A DNA stretch of 64,000 nt from Novosphingobium sp. 9 (lineage in GTDB: Bacteria > Pseudomonadota > Alphaproteobacteria > Sphingomonadales > Sphingomonadaceae), in NCBI RefSeq assembly GCF_025340265.1, contig NZ_CP022708.1, forward strand, positions 76,001 through 140,000. Direction: 5' to 3'. The notes below the pieces were generated by a model. The model was not told the DNA's origin. It saw only the letters and a program-made list of their open reading frames with translations, and did not search any database. Positions 1-7,597 of the stretch are shown in pieces (the stretch's first letter is position 1; each line of letters begins with the position of its first letter). The translations under genes and the position numbers were made by a program.

Positions 1-1
1 C

Positions 2-472
2 ACGGAAAGCGACCGCGTTCTCGGACTCGAACTGGGCGCCGATGACTATCTCCCCAAGCCCTACAGCACGCGCGAATTGTCCGCGCGCGTGGGGGCCGTG
101 TTGCGCCGTGGCCGCACGCGTCCGGGCGAACCAGGCGTCGCCGAACCGTCCAGCAGCGACACGATCACGTTCGAGGGCTGGAGCGTCAGCCTGGCACGGC
201 GCGAACTGCGATCGCCCACGAATGCGATCGTCGATCTGACCGGTGCCGAGTTCGATCTTCTGGCCACGTTCCTCTCCCACCCGCAGCGCGTTCTCGGGCG
301 CGAGCGATTGCTCGAACTCTCGCGCGACCGGCTTTCCGACCAGTCCGACCGCAGCATCGACGTGCTGGTCAGCCGCCTGCGCCGCAAGTTGCGCAGCGGA
401 GAGGCCGAAGCCGTCATCACCACCGTGCGCGGCGTCGGCTACATGTTCCGTGCCGAGGTGGAACGCGCCTGA
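2..472 (+). CDS. OmpR-family response regulator, 5' truncated by window edge
   Basis: DNA-binding response regulator of a two-component system. The frame is open from base 2, so the start and the phosphoacceptor Asp lie outside the window. What remains is the end of the receiver domain (the GADDYLPKP stretch, whose Lys is the conserved switch lysine) and a complete winged-helix Trans_reg_C domain ending in RGVGYMF, typical of OmpR/PhoB/TorR proteins. About 156 residues are visible. The partner kinase is not in the window and is presumably upstream. The family is certain; the signal and targets cannot be told. Confidence 0.93.
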   Translation, partial: TESDRVLGLELGADDYLPKPYSTRELSARVGAVLRRGRTRPGEPGVAEPSSSDTITFEGWSVSLARRELRSPTNAIVDLTGAEFDLLATFLSHPQRVLGRERLLELSRDRLSDQSDRSIDVLVSRLRRKLRSGEAEAVITTVRGVGYMFRAEVERA

Positions 473-518
473 CCCCTTTTCCGCTCTCTCTGCCGCCACC
501 ACTGCCGACCGCCGCCTT

Positions 519-555
519 TGTCCTCAATCCGCTCCACGCGCGCGAATTGAGGACA
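519..555. terminator. Inverted repeat downstream of the response regulator
   Basis: Perfect 10-bp arms TGTCCTCAAT (519-528) and ATTGAGGACA (546-555) separated by 17 nt. It lies 47 nt after the regulator stop codon and has no T tract, so it could be a weak terminator or a protein-binding site of the regulator or the porin gene. The repeat is seen; the role is a guess. Confidence 0.35.
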
Positions 556-600
556 TTTGCTTTCGCCGTCCCGCCTCACCGCGCAGCAATCCATCCCAAA

Positions 601-615
601 GTTTCCTCGGGAAAC
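601..615. other. Candidate parS (ParB-binding) site 1
   Basis: Palindrome with arms GTTTCC (601-606) and GGAAAC (610-615), the same arms as the sites at 4205-4220 and 5207-5222. Here the spacer is 3 nt instead of 4. The short spacer ends in a GGG run, so a dropped G would explain it. It lies about 1.1 kb upstream of parA, between the response regulator and the porin gene. Confidence 0.5.
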
Positions 616-771
616 ATTTTGTCACGTTCGGGCAAAGGCCGGGACACCACCTCCGGATAGGGTGATCCGCGAAGCCGGGAAAAAGACCTCGCCACATCAA
701 GCGCGACGGCGCCGGCTTCCGCAGGGTGGAACCATTTGAACCACCATAAGAACATGAGGGAAATCAACACT

Positions 772-1593
772 ATGAAGATGCGTCTTCTCGCCGCCCTGGC
801 GCTTGCCGGGTGCGCCACTCCCGCCCTTGCGCAGGAAGGCGACACCGCCCCGCCCAAGGACATCACCGTCACCGGCAGCGTTGCCCTCGTCAGCGATTAC
901 CGTTTCCGCGGCGTCTCGCAGAGCGACAAGGAACTGGCGGTTCAGGGCGGCCTGACCGTCACGCACTCCAGCGGCTTCTATGTCGGCACCTGGGCCTCGA
1001 ACCTTGCCGGATGGGGCACCTTCGGCGGCTCGAACACCGAACTCGATCTGATCGGCGGCTATTCGACCGAGATTTCCTCGGGCACGACAGTCGACGTCGG
1101 CCTGACCTGGTACATGTATCCGGGTGGCGCCAGCAACACCGACTTCGCAGAGCCCTATGTGAAGCTTTCGCACACCCTGGGCCCGGTAAAGGCGCTGGTC
1201 GGCGTGGCCTACGCGCCCAAACAGCAGGCGCTCGGCAACTATTCGGCCACATCCTACAGCCGGGGCCAGAAGGAGGATAACTTCTATATCTGGGGCGATG
1301 CCAGCGCCGGAGTGCCGAACACCGCTCTCAGCGTGAAGGCGCATCTCGGCTATTCGAACGGCAACCCCGGCCTCGGCCCCAACGGCACCAGCGTTGCGCC
1401 TACGGGCGAATATTTCGACTGGCTGCTCGGTGCCGACTACGCGCTCGGCCCGGTCACGCTGGGTGTCGCCTATGTGGACACCAATATCAGCAAATCCGAA
1501 TCGGCGTATCTTCAGCCCAACTTCTCCTCAAGCAAGAACGGCTCCTCGATCGCCGCTTCGCAAGTGGTGTTTTCGGTCTCGGCAGGCTTCTGA
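772..1593 (+). CDS. TorF-family putative outer-membrane porin
   Basis: Predicted outer-membrane beta-barrel protein of the TorF/CHP02001 family, 273 residues from the chosen start. The first ATG of the frame (736) would add 12 polar residues in front of the signal peptide. ATG 772 is preferred because GAGGGA at 756-761 sits about 10 nt upstream and the protein then begins MKMRLLAALALAG with a cleavage site near ALAQ. The mature N-terminus carries SDYRFRGVSQS, a hallmark of this family, followed by alternating amphipathic strands and a C-terminal Phe, as expected for barrel assembly. Many members sit near two-component regulators, as here. The substrate is unknown. Confidence 0.88.
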   Translation: MKMRLLAALALAGCATPALAQEGDTAPPKDITVTGSVALVSDYRFRGVSQSDKELAVQGGLTVTHSSGFYVGTWASNLAGWGTFGGSNTELDLIGGYSTEISSGTTVDVGLTWYMYPGGASNTDFAEPYVKLSHTLGPVKALVGVAYAPKQQALGNYSATSYSRGQKEDNFYIWGDASAGVPNTALSVKAHLGYSNGNPGLGPNGTSVAPTGEYFDWLLGADYALGPVTLGVAYVDTNISKSESAYLQPNFSSSKNGSSIAASQVVFSVSAGF

Positions 1594-1617
1594 ACCCCAA
1601 TCTGCTGAGATCGATTC

Positions 1618-1650
1618 GGCCCGTCTCGACAGTTGTCGAGGCGGGCCTTT
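1618..1650 (+). terminator. Rho-independent terminator after the TorF porin
   Basis: Stem 1618-1630 pairs with 1635-1647 (13 bp with one G-T pair) around a 4-nt loop and is followed by TTT and then a CTTTTTCT stretch. It ends the porin transcript before the partition locus. Confidence 0.85.
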
Positions 1651-1693
1651 GCTTTTTCTGATGATAGAGTTCTGCGGGGTGCTGGACTGAATA

Positions 1694-1719
1694 TCTTTAA
1701 GCGCATATGAACTTAAAGA
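1694..1719. promoter_or_regulatory. Dyad upstream of parA, candidate partition-operon operator
   Basis: Arms TCTTTAAG (1694-1701) and CTTAAAGA (1712-1719) with a 10-nt spacer, 27 bp before the parA start. ParA/RepA proteins of this class commonly autorepress through a dyad at their own promoter, so this is a likely operator. The dyad is seen; binding is inferred. Confidence 0.6.
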
Positions 1720-1746
1720 CGTTCAACGAAACGGGCTACCCCTTCG

Positions 1747-2939
1747 ATGCATTCAGAAGTCGAGCGCATTGCCGAAATGGCACAGGCGGGCGAGCGCATG
1801 ATCGAGCGCCTGCGCCGTCAGGCTTTCCTGCCCGAATCGCGCAAGGGCCTCAATATCCGCTTCGGCATTGCCGAAGCCGCTGCCTTGCTGGGCTGCTCGA
1901 CGAATCGCATCCGCATGGCGGAGGACGATGGGCGCCTTCCCCGCCCCGCCCCACCGAGAACGGCCGCCGTCCGGGATATTCGGTGGAAGACCTGCTGAAT
2001 ATGCGCGACGTGCTCGGCGCCTCGCCGGCACGGGCTCCGCTCGACAATCCCGCGCTGATCGCCGTGCAGAACTTCAAGGGCGGTGTCGGCAAATCCACGG
2101 TCACCACGCACCTTGCGCATTACTTTGCCGTGCAGGGCTATCGCGTGCTGGTCGTCGACTGCGACAGTCAGGCGACGACGACGACCCTGTTCGGTTTCAA
2201 TCCGCACTTCAACATCACGCGCGAACAGACGCTCTATCCCTATCTCTCGATCGACCCGACTCAGACCGACCTGCTCTATGCCGTGCAGAAGACGCCATGG
2301 CCGAACGTCGATCTGATTCCCTCGAACCTCGAACTGTTCGATGTCGAGTATGAACTGGCAGCCAGTGGCGCGGATGGCGGCTCCGTGCTCGCCTCGCGCT
2401 TCCGCAAGCTCAAGCAGGGCCTGCACGATCTGGCGCGCAACTACGATGTCGTGATTCTCGATCCGCCGCCAGCCTTGGGCACCATCAGCCTGGCCGTGAT
2501 GCAGGCGGCCAACGCCCTTATCGTGCCGCTGGCCGCCACGACGCCCGATTTCTGCTCGACCGTGCAGTTCCTCTCGATGATGGATCAGGTCACGAGCCAG
2601 CTCGCGCAGGCAGGCATCTCGGTCGATTACGATTTCGTGCGCCTGCTGTGCTCGAAGTTCGATTCCAACGATCCCAGCCATGCCATGGTCCGCCAGATCA
2701 TGGAACAGACCTTCGGCCCGGCCCTCCTGCCCGTTCCGATTCTGGAAAGCGCCGAGATCAGCCATGCCGCCTTGCGGATGATGACGGTCTACGAACTGGA
2801 AAAACCCATCGGTACGCCGCGCACCCACAAGCGCTGCCGCGCCAACCTCGATGAAGCGATGGCGCAGGTCGAAGCGCTTGTGCGTCGGGGCTGGGGCATT
2901 GCCGAACCCGCCAGCGAGCAGGACGTGATCAATGCCTGA
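1747..2939 (+). CDS. parA: ParA-type plasmid partition ATPase with an apparent -1 frameshift
   Basis: Partition ATPase that separates replicon copies together with ParB. The N-terminus is read from ATG 1747 in one frame (MerR-like helix-turn-helix segment EAAALLGCSTNRIR, residues about 40-53). The reading then has to move to the overlapping frame at about 1939-1955, where DGRLP is followed by TENGRRPGYSVEDLLNMRDVLG. Restoring one base gives 397 residues, the usual size for RepA/ParA of repABC-like loci. The deviant Walker A motif KGGVGKST is at about residues 110-117, with a later ILDPPPALG Walker B region. The break lies in a C-rich run, so a base-calling deletion is likely, but a real mutation is possible. 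Within the second frame alone, about 65 N-terminal residues are out-of-frame nonsense. parB follows after about 100 bp. Confidence 0.88.
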
Positions 2940-2979
2940 CGGCGGCCCAACGCCCCTTTATGTTCTCTGTATGTACCCC

Positions 2980-2994
2980 GACATTTCGGGAACG
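2980..2994 (+). repeat. Iteron-like 15-mer between parA and parB
   Basis: GACATTTCGGGAACG, 14 of 15 bases identical to the iteron at 6826-6840 in the origin. It stands alone upstream of parB, which suggests that the initiator protein also binds here and may tie partition-gene expression to replication control. Confidence 0.6.
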
Positions 2995-3036
2995 GACCAT
3001 GGCGTCCGCCGAAGCCGCACCGGGAGGAACTGACCG

Positions 3037-4173
3037 ATGGCCCGCAAACAGTCCGACTATCTCGCCAGCCTCCTTGCCGAAGAAGCGACTGCCGCGTCAC
3101 AGAGCGCGATCTCTGCCGATGCTCCCATCGCAAGCGCTCAGGCGAAGTCCGAAGAAGCGTCAGCGCCGGTAACGACGCCACAGGCCGACGCGCCGGCCCC
3201 CTCCCCTGCCCCGCGCGCGTCCGCGCGGGCCGGTCTGTCCTTGCTCGGCCGCGAAAATGCCCTTGCCCGTGTTGCCAGCGGCGAAGTTCGCCAGGTTACA
3301 CAACTGCTGCTCGACCCTGCCCGCGTGCGGGTGTGGGAAGGCAACGCGCGTATCCAGTCGAAGCTTTCGGAAGAAAGCTGCCGCGATCTGATCGATTCGA
3401 TTCTCGCCGAGGGTGGCCAGCGCGTGGCCGCCGTCGTGCGGCACATCAGTGGCGATCCCGATCACGATTACGAACTGATCGCCGGCAGTCGGCGCCATTT
3501 CGCCATTTCCTGGCTTCGGGCGCATTCCTATCCGGACATGCGGCTGCTTGCGCAAGTCGCTGATCTAGATGACGAATCTGCCTTTCGTCTCGCTGACATC
3601 GAGAACCGGGCGCGCAAGGATATCTCGGATATCGAGCGCGCGCGCAATTATGCCGATGCCATCCAGCGCCACTACGGCGGCCGCGCCGTGCGGATGGCCG
3701 AACGCCTCAAGCTCTCGAAGGGCTGGCTTTCCAAGATGCTCAAGGCGGCGACGATTCCGGACACGATCCTGATCGCCTTCGCCGATCTTCACGAACTGAC
3801 GCTCAATCCCGCCTATCGGCTCGCGCAGGCCATCGACGATCCGGTGCGCGCCAAGGCCATCCGTCGCGAGGCCGAGGCTATCGCCGCCGAGAACATCAAG
3901 GCGCTCTCTTCGGGCGCGCTTGCCCTGCCCGGCTCGGCAGCGCTTGCCCGCCTGATGGCGGCAACGGGCTCGCCCGGTCGCCCGCGCGAACAGGGTTTCG
4001 CCTTCGACGTGAACAACGCGCATGGCCGCCCGATCCTGTCCCTGAAGTCGGTCAACCGCCAGGGCCTGACGCTGCATGTGCCGATGGCCAGCGGCGCCGG
4101 CGACGAGCAACTGGCCGATGCCTTGCGACAGGTCCTCGCGACGCTGCGGGACAACGGGATTTCGGTGGTCTGA
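3037..4173 (+). CDS. parB: ParB/RepB-family partition protein
   Basis: Centromere-binding partner of ParA, 378 residues. A GGAGG ribosome-binding site lies just upstream of ATG 3037. The N-terminal 80 residues are Ala/Pro-rich linker. The ParB N-domain follows, with the nucleotide-binding motif GSRRHFA at about residues 150-156. A helix-turn-helix (MAERLKLSKGWLSKML) is at about 220-235 and the dimerisation part is C-terminal. Candidate binding sites (GTTTCC-N4-GGAAAC) lie right after the gene and inside repA. The gene is co-oriented with parA and repA in the order parA-parB-repA, as in repABC-like plasmids although the initiator is of another family. Confidence 0.93.
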   Translation: MARKQSDYLASLLAEEATAASQSAISADAPIASAQAKSEEASAPVTTPQADAPAPSPAPRASARAGLSLLGRENALARVASGEVRQVTQLLLDPARVRVWEGNARIQSKLSEESCRDLIDSILAEGGQRVAAVVRHISGDPDHDYELIAGSRRHFAISWLRAHSYPDMRLLAQVADLDDESAFRLADIENRARKDISDIERARNYADAIQRHYGGRAVRMAERLKLSKGWLSKMLKAATIPDTILIAFADLHELTLNPAYRLAQAIDDPVRAKAIRREAEAIAAENIKALSSGALALPGSAALARLMAATGSPGRPREQGFAFDVNNAHGRPILSLKSVNRQGLTLHVPMASGAGDEQLADALRQVLATLRDNGISVV

Positions 4174-4204
4174 TGGTCAAAACCGGGGGCGCGCCAATCG
4201 GAAA

Positions 4205-4220
4205 GTTTCCTCCAGGAAAC
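4205..4220. other. Candidate parS site 2
   Basis: 16-bp palindrome: GTTTCC (4205-4210), spacer TCCA, GGAAAC (4215-4220), in the 82-bp gap between parB and repA. The arms fit the outer pattern of repABC-type parS 16-mers (GTTnnC...GnnAAC), though the centre differs. Confidence 0.65.
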
Positions 4221-4255
4221 ATCATCGCCTTTCATGTGCCGGAGGGCGTGCGGCG

Positions 4256-5506
4256 ATGAGTCCTGTCCGCGAACCCGCCGTCGCCAGCGAAAAGTTCGAC
4301 CTGTTCCTGCCCTATGTGGCGGACATGGCCCTGCGCGATCAGCGCGAGATGATGGAACGGCCGTTCTTCAGTCTGGCGAAGTCGAAACGCATCAAGGCGA
4401 TCGACTACACCAGTCCCGATGGCGAAGTGCATGTCCATGTCTCCGCCAATCCTGACTACGGGATGGCGACGATCTGGGATGCCGACATCCTGATCTACTG
4501 CGCCAGCGTTCTGGCCGACATGGCGCGGCGCGGGCGCAACGACCTTCCCCGCACGCTGCACATCATGCCCTACGATCTGCTTCGGGCCATCGGCCGTCCC
4601 ACCACCGGGCGCGCCTATGAGCTGCTGGGGCAGGCACTGGACCGCCTCGTCGCAACGACCATCAAGACGAACATTCGTGCCGACAACAGGCGAGAGGCTA
4701 CCTTCTCGTGGCTCGATGGCTGGACCCAGTTGGTCGACGAGCGCACCGAGCGTTCGCGCGGCATGACGCTGGAGCTGTCCAACTGGTTCTGGGAAGGCGT
4801 GACGATGAAGGGCGGCGTGCTGTCCATCGATCGCGCCTACTTCGACATCACCGGCGGGCGGGAACGCTGGCTCTACAGGGTCGCCCGCAAGCATGCCGGT
4901 GGCGCGGGCGAGAACGGCTTTGCCATCTCGATGCCCGTTCTGTTCGAAAAGTCGGGCGCCGAAGGCCAGTACCGCCGCTTCAAGTTCGAGATGCTCAAGC
5001 TCGCCGAAAAGGACGAGCTTCCCGGCTATGCCCTGTCGGTCGAAACGGCACGGGACGGCGAGCCGATGATCCGCATGCGGCGCCTTGACGGCAAAGGCGG
5101 CGCGGAAGGCCCCCTGCTCTCGCACAAGACACCGTCTGCGCGGTCCACGCCCTCCCCTGCCCCCGATCCGGGTCCGGCAGCCGATCGTCGCCCCGCTTCT
5201 GTAAAAGTTTCCCCGAGGAAACCGCAGAATTCTGCGCCGCAGCCTGCCGACGTGGTCGATGCCCGAGCGCTTATTCGCTCCACGGTTGCCGGTCTTTCGG
5301 ACGCAGCGACACGCGGTTTCATGACCGACGAAACCATCAACCTCCTGCGCCGGGAATGTCCGGGGTGGGACCTGCATGCGCTCCATGCCGAGTTCGAGCG
5401 CTGGATCAATGCCGACGTCGAACGCGTGCCCGCAGACTGGCAGCGCGCGTTCATCGGATGGGTTCGCCGCCACCACGCGAGAAACGGCCACCAACTGCGC
5501 GGGTGA
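4256..5506 (+). CDS. repA: RPA-type plasmid replication initiator protein A
   Basis: Replication initiator of the RPA family (Pfam 10134 type), 416 residues, expected to bind the iterons downstream and open the origin. The frame is open further upstream, but that part overlaps parB out of frame. ATG 4256 has GGAGGG at 4241-4246, 9-10 nt away. The family core runs from about residue 15 (FDLFLPYVADMALRDQREMMERPFFSL) to about 260 (RFKFEMLKLAE). The following 70 residues are a low-complexity Ser/Pro linker, and a 90-residue C-terminal segment (TDETINLLRRECPGWDL) resembles a small helical module. A parS-like palindrome is embedded in the linker coding region. Confidence 0.92.
   Translation: MSPVREPAVASEKFDLFLPYVADMALRDQREMMERPFFSLAKSKRIKAIDYTSPDGEVHVHVSANPDYGMATIWDADILIYCASVLADMARRGRNDLPRTLHIMPYDLLRAIGRPTTGRAYELLGQALDRLVATTIKTNIRADNRREATFSWLDGWTQLVDERTERSRGMTLELSNWFWEGVTMKGGVLSIDRAYFDITGGRERWLYRVARKHAGGAGENGFAISMPVLFEKSGAEGQYRRFKFEMLKLAEKDELPGYALSVETARDGEPMIRMRRLDGKGGAEGPLLSHKTPSARSTPSPAPDPGPAADRRPASVKVSPRKPQNSAPQPADVVDARALIRSTVAGLSDAATRGFMTDETINLLRRECPGWDLHALHAEFERWINADVERVPADWQRAFIGWVRRHHARNGHQLRG
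5207..5222. other. Candidate parS site 3, inside the repA coding sequence
   Basis: 16-bp palindrome GTTTCC (5207-5212), spacer CCGA, GGAAAC (5217-5222), in the low-complexity linker of repA. Its position in a tolerant coding segment supports selection for the DNA sequence itself. Confidence 0.62.
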
Positions 5507-5541
5507 TCGGCGCCCCCTTCCCCGCTTCCGTACAACGCTAA

Positions 5542-5590
5542 CGCCGATCTTTCCCCGTTATGGAAAGGTCGGCGCGCCCCCTTTTTCTCT
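5542..5590 (+). terminator. Terminator after repA
   Basis: Arms 5542-5554 and 5562-5574 (13 bp with one G-T pair) around a 7-nt loop, followed by a C-rich then T-rich tract with TTTTT at 5582-5586. Confidence 0.75.
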
Positions 5591-5605
5591 GTGCAGAACG
5601 TTCCG

Positions 5606-5621
5606 CTTTCCCGCAGGAAAC
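5606..5621. other. Degenerate parS-like site 4
   Basis: CTTTCC (5606-5611), spacer CGCA, GGAAAC (5616-5621). It differs from the other sites only in the first base and has the same 16-bp length. It is located just after the repA terminator. Confidence 0.4.
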
Positions 5622-6295
5622 TGAAGCGGCACGCCTCCGGCTATCGTTCCGTCCGCTTTTCTCTCCTGACACTCGCAAGCGCGTCGGAACCAGACAGGCC
5701 GGAACCAGCTTCAGCCCCCGCTCTTTCATCAAAGCCCCTGACCTGGGCGAGGTTCACTGTGCCTTTCCCGCTGCCGAGAACCACTCACCGGCCTCCTCGG
5801 CATCAGATCACAAAGGCGACAAAGGCCCGGCGTTCTGGAGAGCCCTCGTGTTCCTTTCGATCAGACATTCAAGCTCCCCTCACACGCATGATGGAACCGC
5901 AGCATCGTGGTGCGCAATGTGCAGACAAGCCCCCTCTGCCCGCGCCTACGGTCCGAGCCTCTGTGACATCGAGGCAGAATGGCGTCAGGCCGCAAAGGCG
6001 ACATGCTTCATCGCTGACTGCACAATCTCCCGCCGGATGCTCCTACCGTTGCAAAGTATCCCGCCACGCGCTCTTCGCCAGGGAGGTGAGACGAACCAGA
6101 ACCACGCCTATACCCGTTTCACGATCCGCGATTGGGACGGGCGATCACAACACCCGCCAATCACCCACGTCGCGATCTGTATCGAGCCCCTCTCCCGGAG
6201 CGCTAACCGGCATGCTCATGCGGTCCTCTTCCGGCATCCCCTCCAACATCAAAGTCCGGCTCTCCAAGTGCTTCGTGGAAGTGCTCAAGGATGAG

Positions 6296-6330
6296 GGGCA
6301 GGGCAGGGCAGGGCAGGGCAGGGCAGGGCA
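6296..6330 (+). repeat. Seven tandem copies of GGGCA
   Basis: Pentamer GGGCA repeated seven times without change, followed by GGGCG. It sits in the gene-free region about 300 bp before the iterons. Such a repeat is prone to slippage and its copy number may vary between isolates. The function is unknown. Confidence 0.85.
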
Positions 6331-6599
6331 GGGCGAGCACCTGCTCCATGCGTCATACCATAAAGCGGAAAAGCGCCTCTCACATCATCAACGGCGCTTG
6401 TTTGGCGGCAACCAAACTGTCGGCATACAGCGCCAGCCTCGCGCCGTGCCATCACGCTCCCGAAGCAGCTCTTCTACGCCTTGCCGATCATGCGGACTTC
6501 ATCCCGCAGGCAGAGCGTCCTTTAAACCCGGAACACATCTATCGCGATCAGATCACCGGCCAAGACCGGACGCCCTGACAGATCTGTCGCGCTCCCGCA

Positions 6600-6614
6600 C
6601 GTTCCCGAAGTGTC
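6600..6614 (-). repeat. Inverted iteron copy
   Basis: Reads GACACTTCGGGAACG on the minus strand, one base different from the iteron at 6748-6762. An isolated, inverted copy about 135 bp from the direct array may serve copy control or looping. Confidence 0.65.
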
Positions 6615-6716
6615 GCGTCATAAACCGTCATCTGCAGATCACCCCGAGCGGAGCACGCGCCACCATGCAGAGTTGAACGTCCTTCGGGCGAGGGGTCGGG
6701 AAAGTAATTCAATCGC

Positions 6717-6725
6717 TGTGGACAA
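6717..6725 (-). promoter_or_regulatory. DnaA box
   Basis: TTGTCCACA on the minus strand, 8 of 9 bases matching the TTATCCACA consensus, 22 bp before the first direct iteron. The position supports a role in origin opening. Confidence 0.6.
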
Positions 6726-6747
6726 CCCATGCCTGATTGAACGCTTC

Positions 6748-6862
6748 GACACTCCGGGAACGCGACAATTCCAAGGGTTCGGCCTATCGGGAACGCAAGG
6801 TCGTCACAACGGGAACACCACGGTCGACATTCCGGGAACGCAGGAGCGTCACAACAGGAACG
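6748..6862 (+). repeat. Five direct iterons with about 22-bp spacing
   Basis: 15-mers sharing the core CGGGAACG start at 6748, 6781, 6803, 6826 and 6848. Spacings are 33, 22, 23 and 22 bp, so the last four lie about two helical turns apart on one DNA face. Copies one and four are GACA(C/T)TCCGGGAACG; copies three and five share GTCACAAC before the core, with one core change each. They are probable binding sites for the RPA-type initiator. Confidence 0.8.
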
Positions 6863-7119
6863 GCCCCTTTCCGCGACTCATGGACCAAGCGCGAGTCACG
6901 GGAAGGCTGGCGGCCGGTAACCTTGTAACAGATTCCTCTAAAAACCTTTCTAACCCTTCAGAAGTCTCTTTGAGACGAGGAAAGGGTGAGGTCGCCAAGC
7001 CGCAACCCGGTTTGCACCACATTGGCAGTCGTGACCGGCAAAAGCCTTCAATAAAGGCACGGACAGAACCCATTCCTGAGCGTCCCTTTTAACAGCGCGA
7101 ATCACTCCCTGAAAATTTC

Positions 7120-7147
7120 GGAAGGTAAGCTTGCAAGTTTACCTTCC
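7120..7147. promoter_or_regulatory. 28-bp palindromic operator of the marR-MFS operon
   Basis: Left arm GGAAGGTAAGCTTG and right arm CAAGTTTACCTTCC pair at 13 of 14 positions. It lies 19 bp before the MarR start. MarR dimers bind such sites to repress their own operon, so this is very probably the MarR operator. Confidence 0.8.
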
Positions 7148-7166
7148 TAGGACCATATCGCCGGAC

Positions 7167-7595
7167 ATGACCGACATTCCAACAGAACATCTCGTGGAGG
7201 AACTGCTCCGCTCCATCGGTACCCTACGCCGCCGCTTACGGGCGGAAACCAATCCTGACGAGCTTACGCTATCCCAGATTTCCGCGCTTATCCGCCTGCA
7301 CAAGCAAGGACTTGCAACAACCGCCGACCTTGCCAGGCTGGAAGGCGTCAAGCCGCAGTCGATGGGCTCCACTCTCGGCAGCCTCGAAAAGCTTGGTCTC
7401 GTGATCCGTTCGGCAGATCCCAACGACGCCCGCCAGATGCTTTACGAACTGACGGCCGAGGGTATTGCCGCCCGCGAACAGCAGCGACTGCTAAAGCGGG
7501 CCTGGCTGGGGCAGGCGGTGTCCCGGCTGACCGAGGAAGAGAAGGATGCGCTGGGCATCGCACTCGATGTGTTCAACCGGATCGCGAAGAGCTGA
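7167..7595 (+). CDS. MarR-family transcriptional regulator
   Basis: Winged-helix repressor of 142 residues. A TTG-started frame would begin at 7131, inside the operator, so ATG 7167 (MTDIPTEHLVEEL) is preferred. The MarR core is clear: LTLSQISALIRLHKQG, ATTADLARLEGVKPQSMGSTL as the recognition region, and the wing with RSADPNDARQMLYELTAEG. It ends 2 nt before the MFS gene, so the two form one operon. The near-perfect 28-bp palindrome upstream suggests ligand-relieved autorepression controlling the exporter. Confidence 0.9.
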   Translation: MTDIPTEHLVEELLRSIGTLRRRLRAETNPDELTLSQISALIRLHKQGLATTADLARLEGVKPQSMGSTLGSLEKLGLVIRSADPNDARQMLYELTAEGIAAREQQRLLKRAWLGQAVSRLTEEEKDALGIALDVFNRIAKS

Positions 7596-7597
7596 CC

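Larger units (their letters stand above)
6599..6990. other. Candidate origin of replication (oriV)
   Basis: Contains, in order, an inverted iteron (6600-6614), a DnaA-box match (6717-6725), five direct iterons (6748-6862), and a locally A+T-rich stretch at about 6915-6985 that could be the unwinding element. The initiator gene repA lies 1.1 kb upstream. This is the classic layout of an iteron-type origin. All parts are visible in the sequence; origin function is inferred. Confidence 0.75.
5507..7119. other. 1.6-kb gene-free replication-control region
   Basis: No supportable gene was found. Long open frames exist (for example 5591-6676 +), but they overlap each other, lack family features, start without a ribosome-binding site and are rich in Arg/Ser/Pro, as expected of chance frames in G+C-rich DNA. 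Instead the stretch holds a repA terminator, a degenerate parS-like site, a GGGCA tandem repeat, a DnaA box, iterons and a more A+T-rich segment. It is best read as the origin of the replicon. Confidence 0.75.

Noticed and set aside
1939..1955. Programmed -1 frameshift in parA
   Set aside because: No X-XXY-YYZ slippery heptamer or clear stimulatory structure, and four other genes show the same one-base loss, so a sequence error is simpler.
6296..6330. GGGCA repeats as a CRISPR array
   Set aside because: The units are 5 bp with no spacers, and no cas gene is present.
5591..6676. Long open frame of 361 residues in the origin region
   Set aside because: It has an Arg/Ser/Pro composition typical of chance frames, no ribosome-binding site, no family resemblance, overlaps another long frame, and spans tandem repeats and origin elements.
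7131..7166. Upstream TTG start of the MarR gene
   Set aside because: It would place the N-terminus inside the palindromic operator, while ATG 7167 begins the conserved region.
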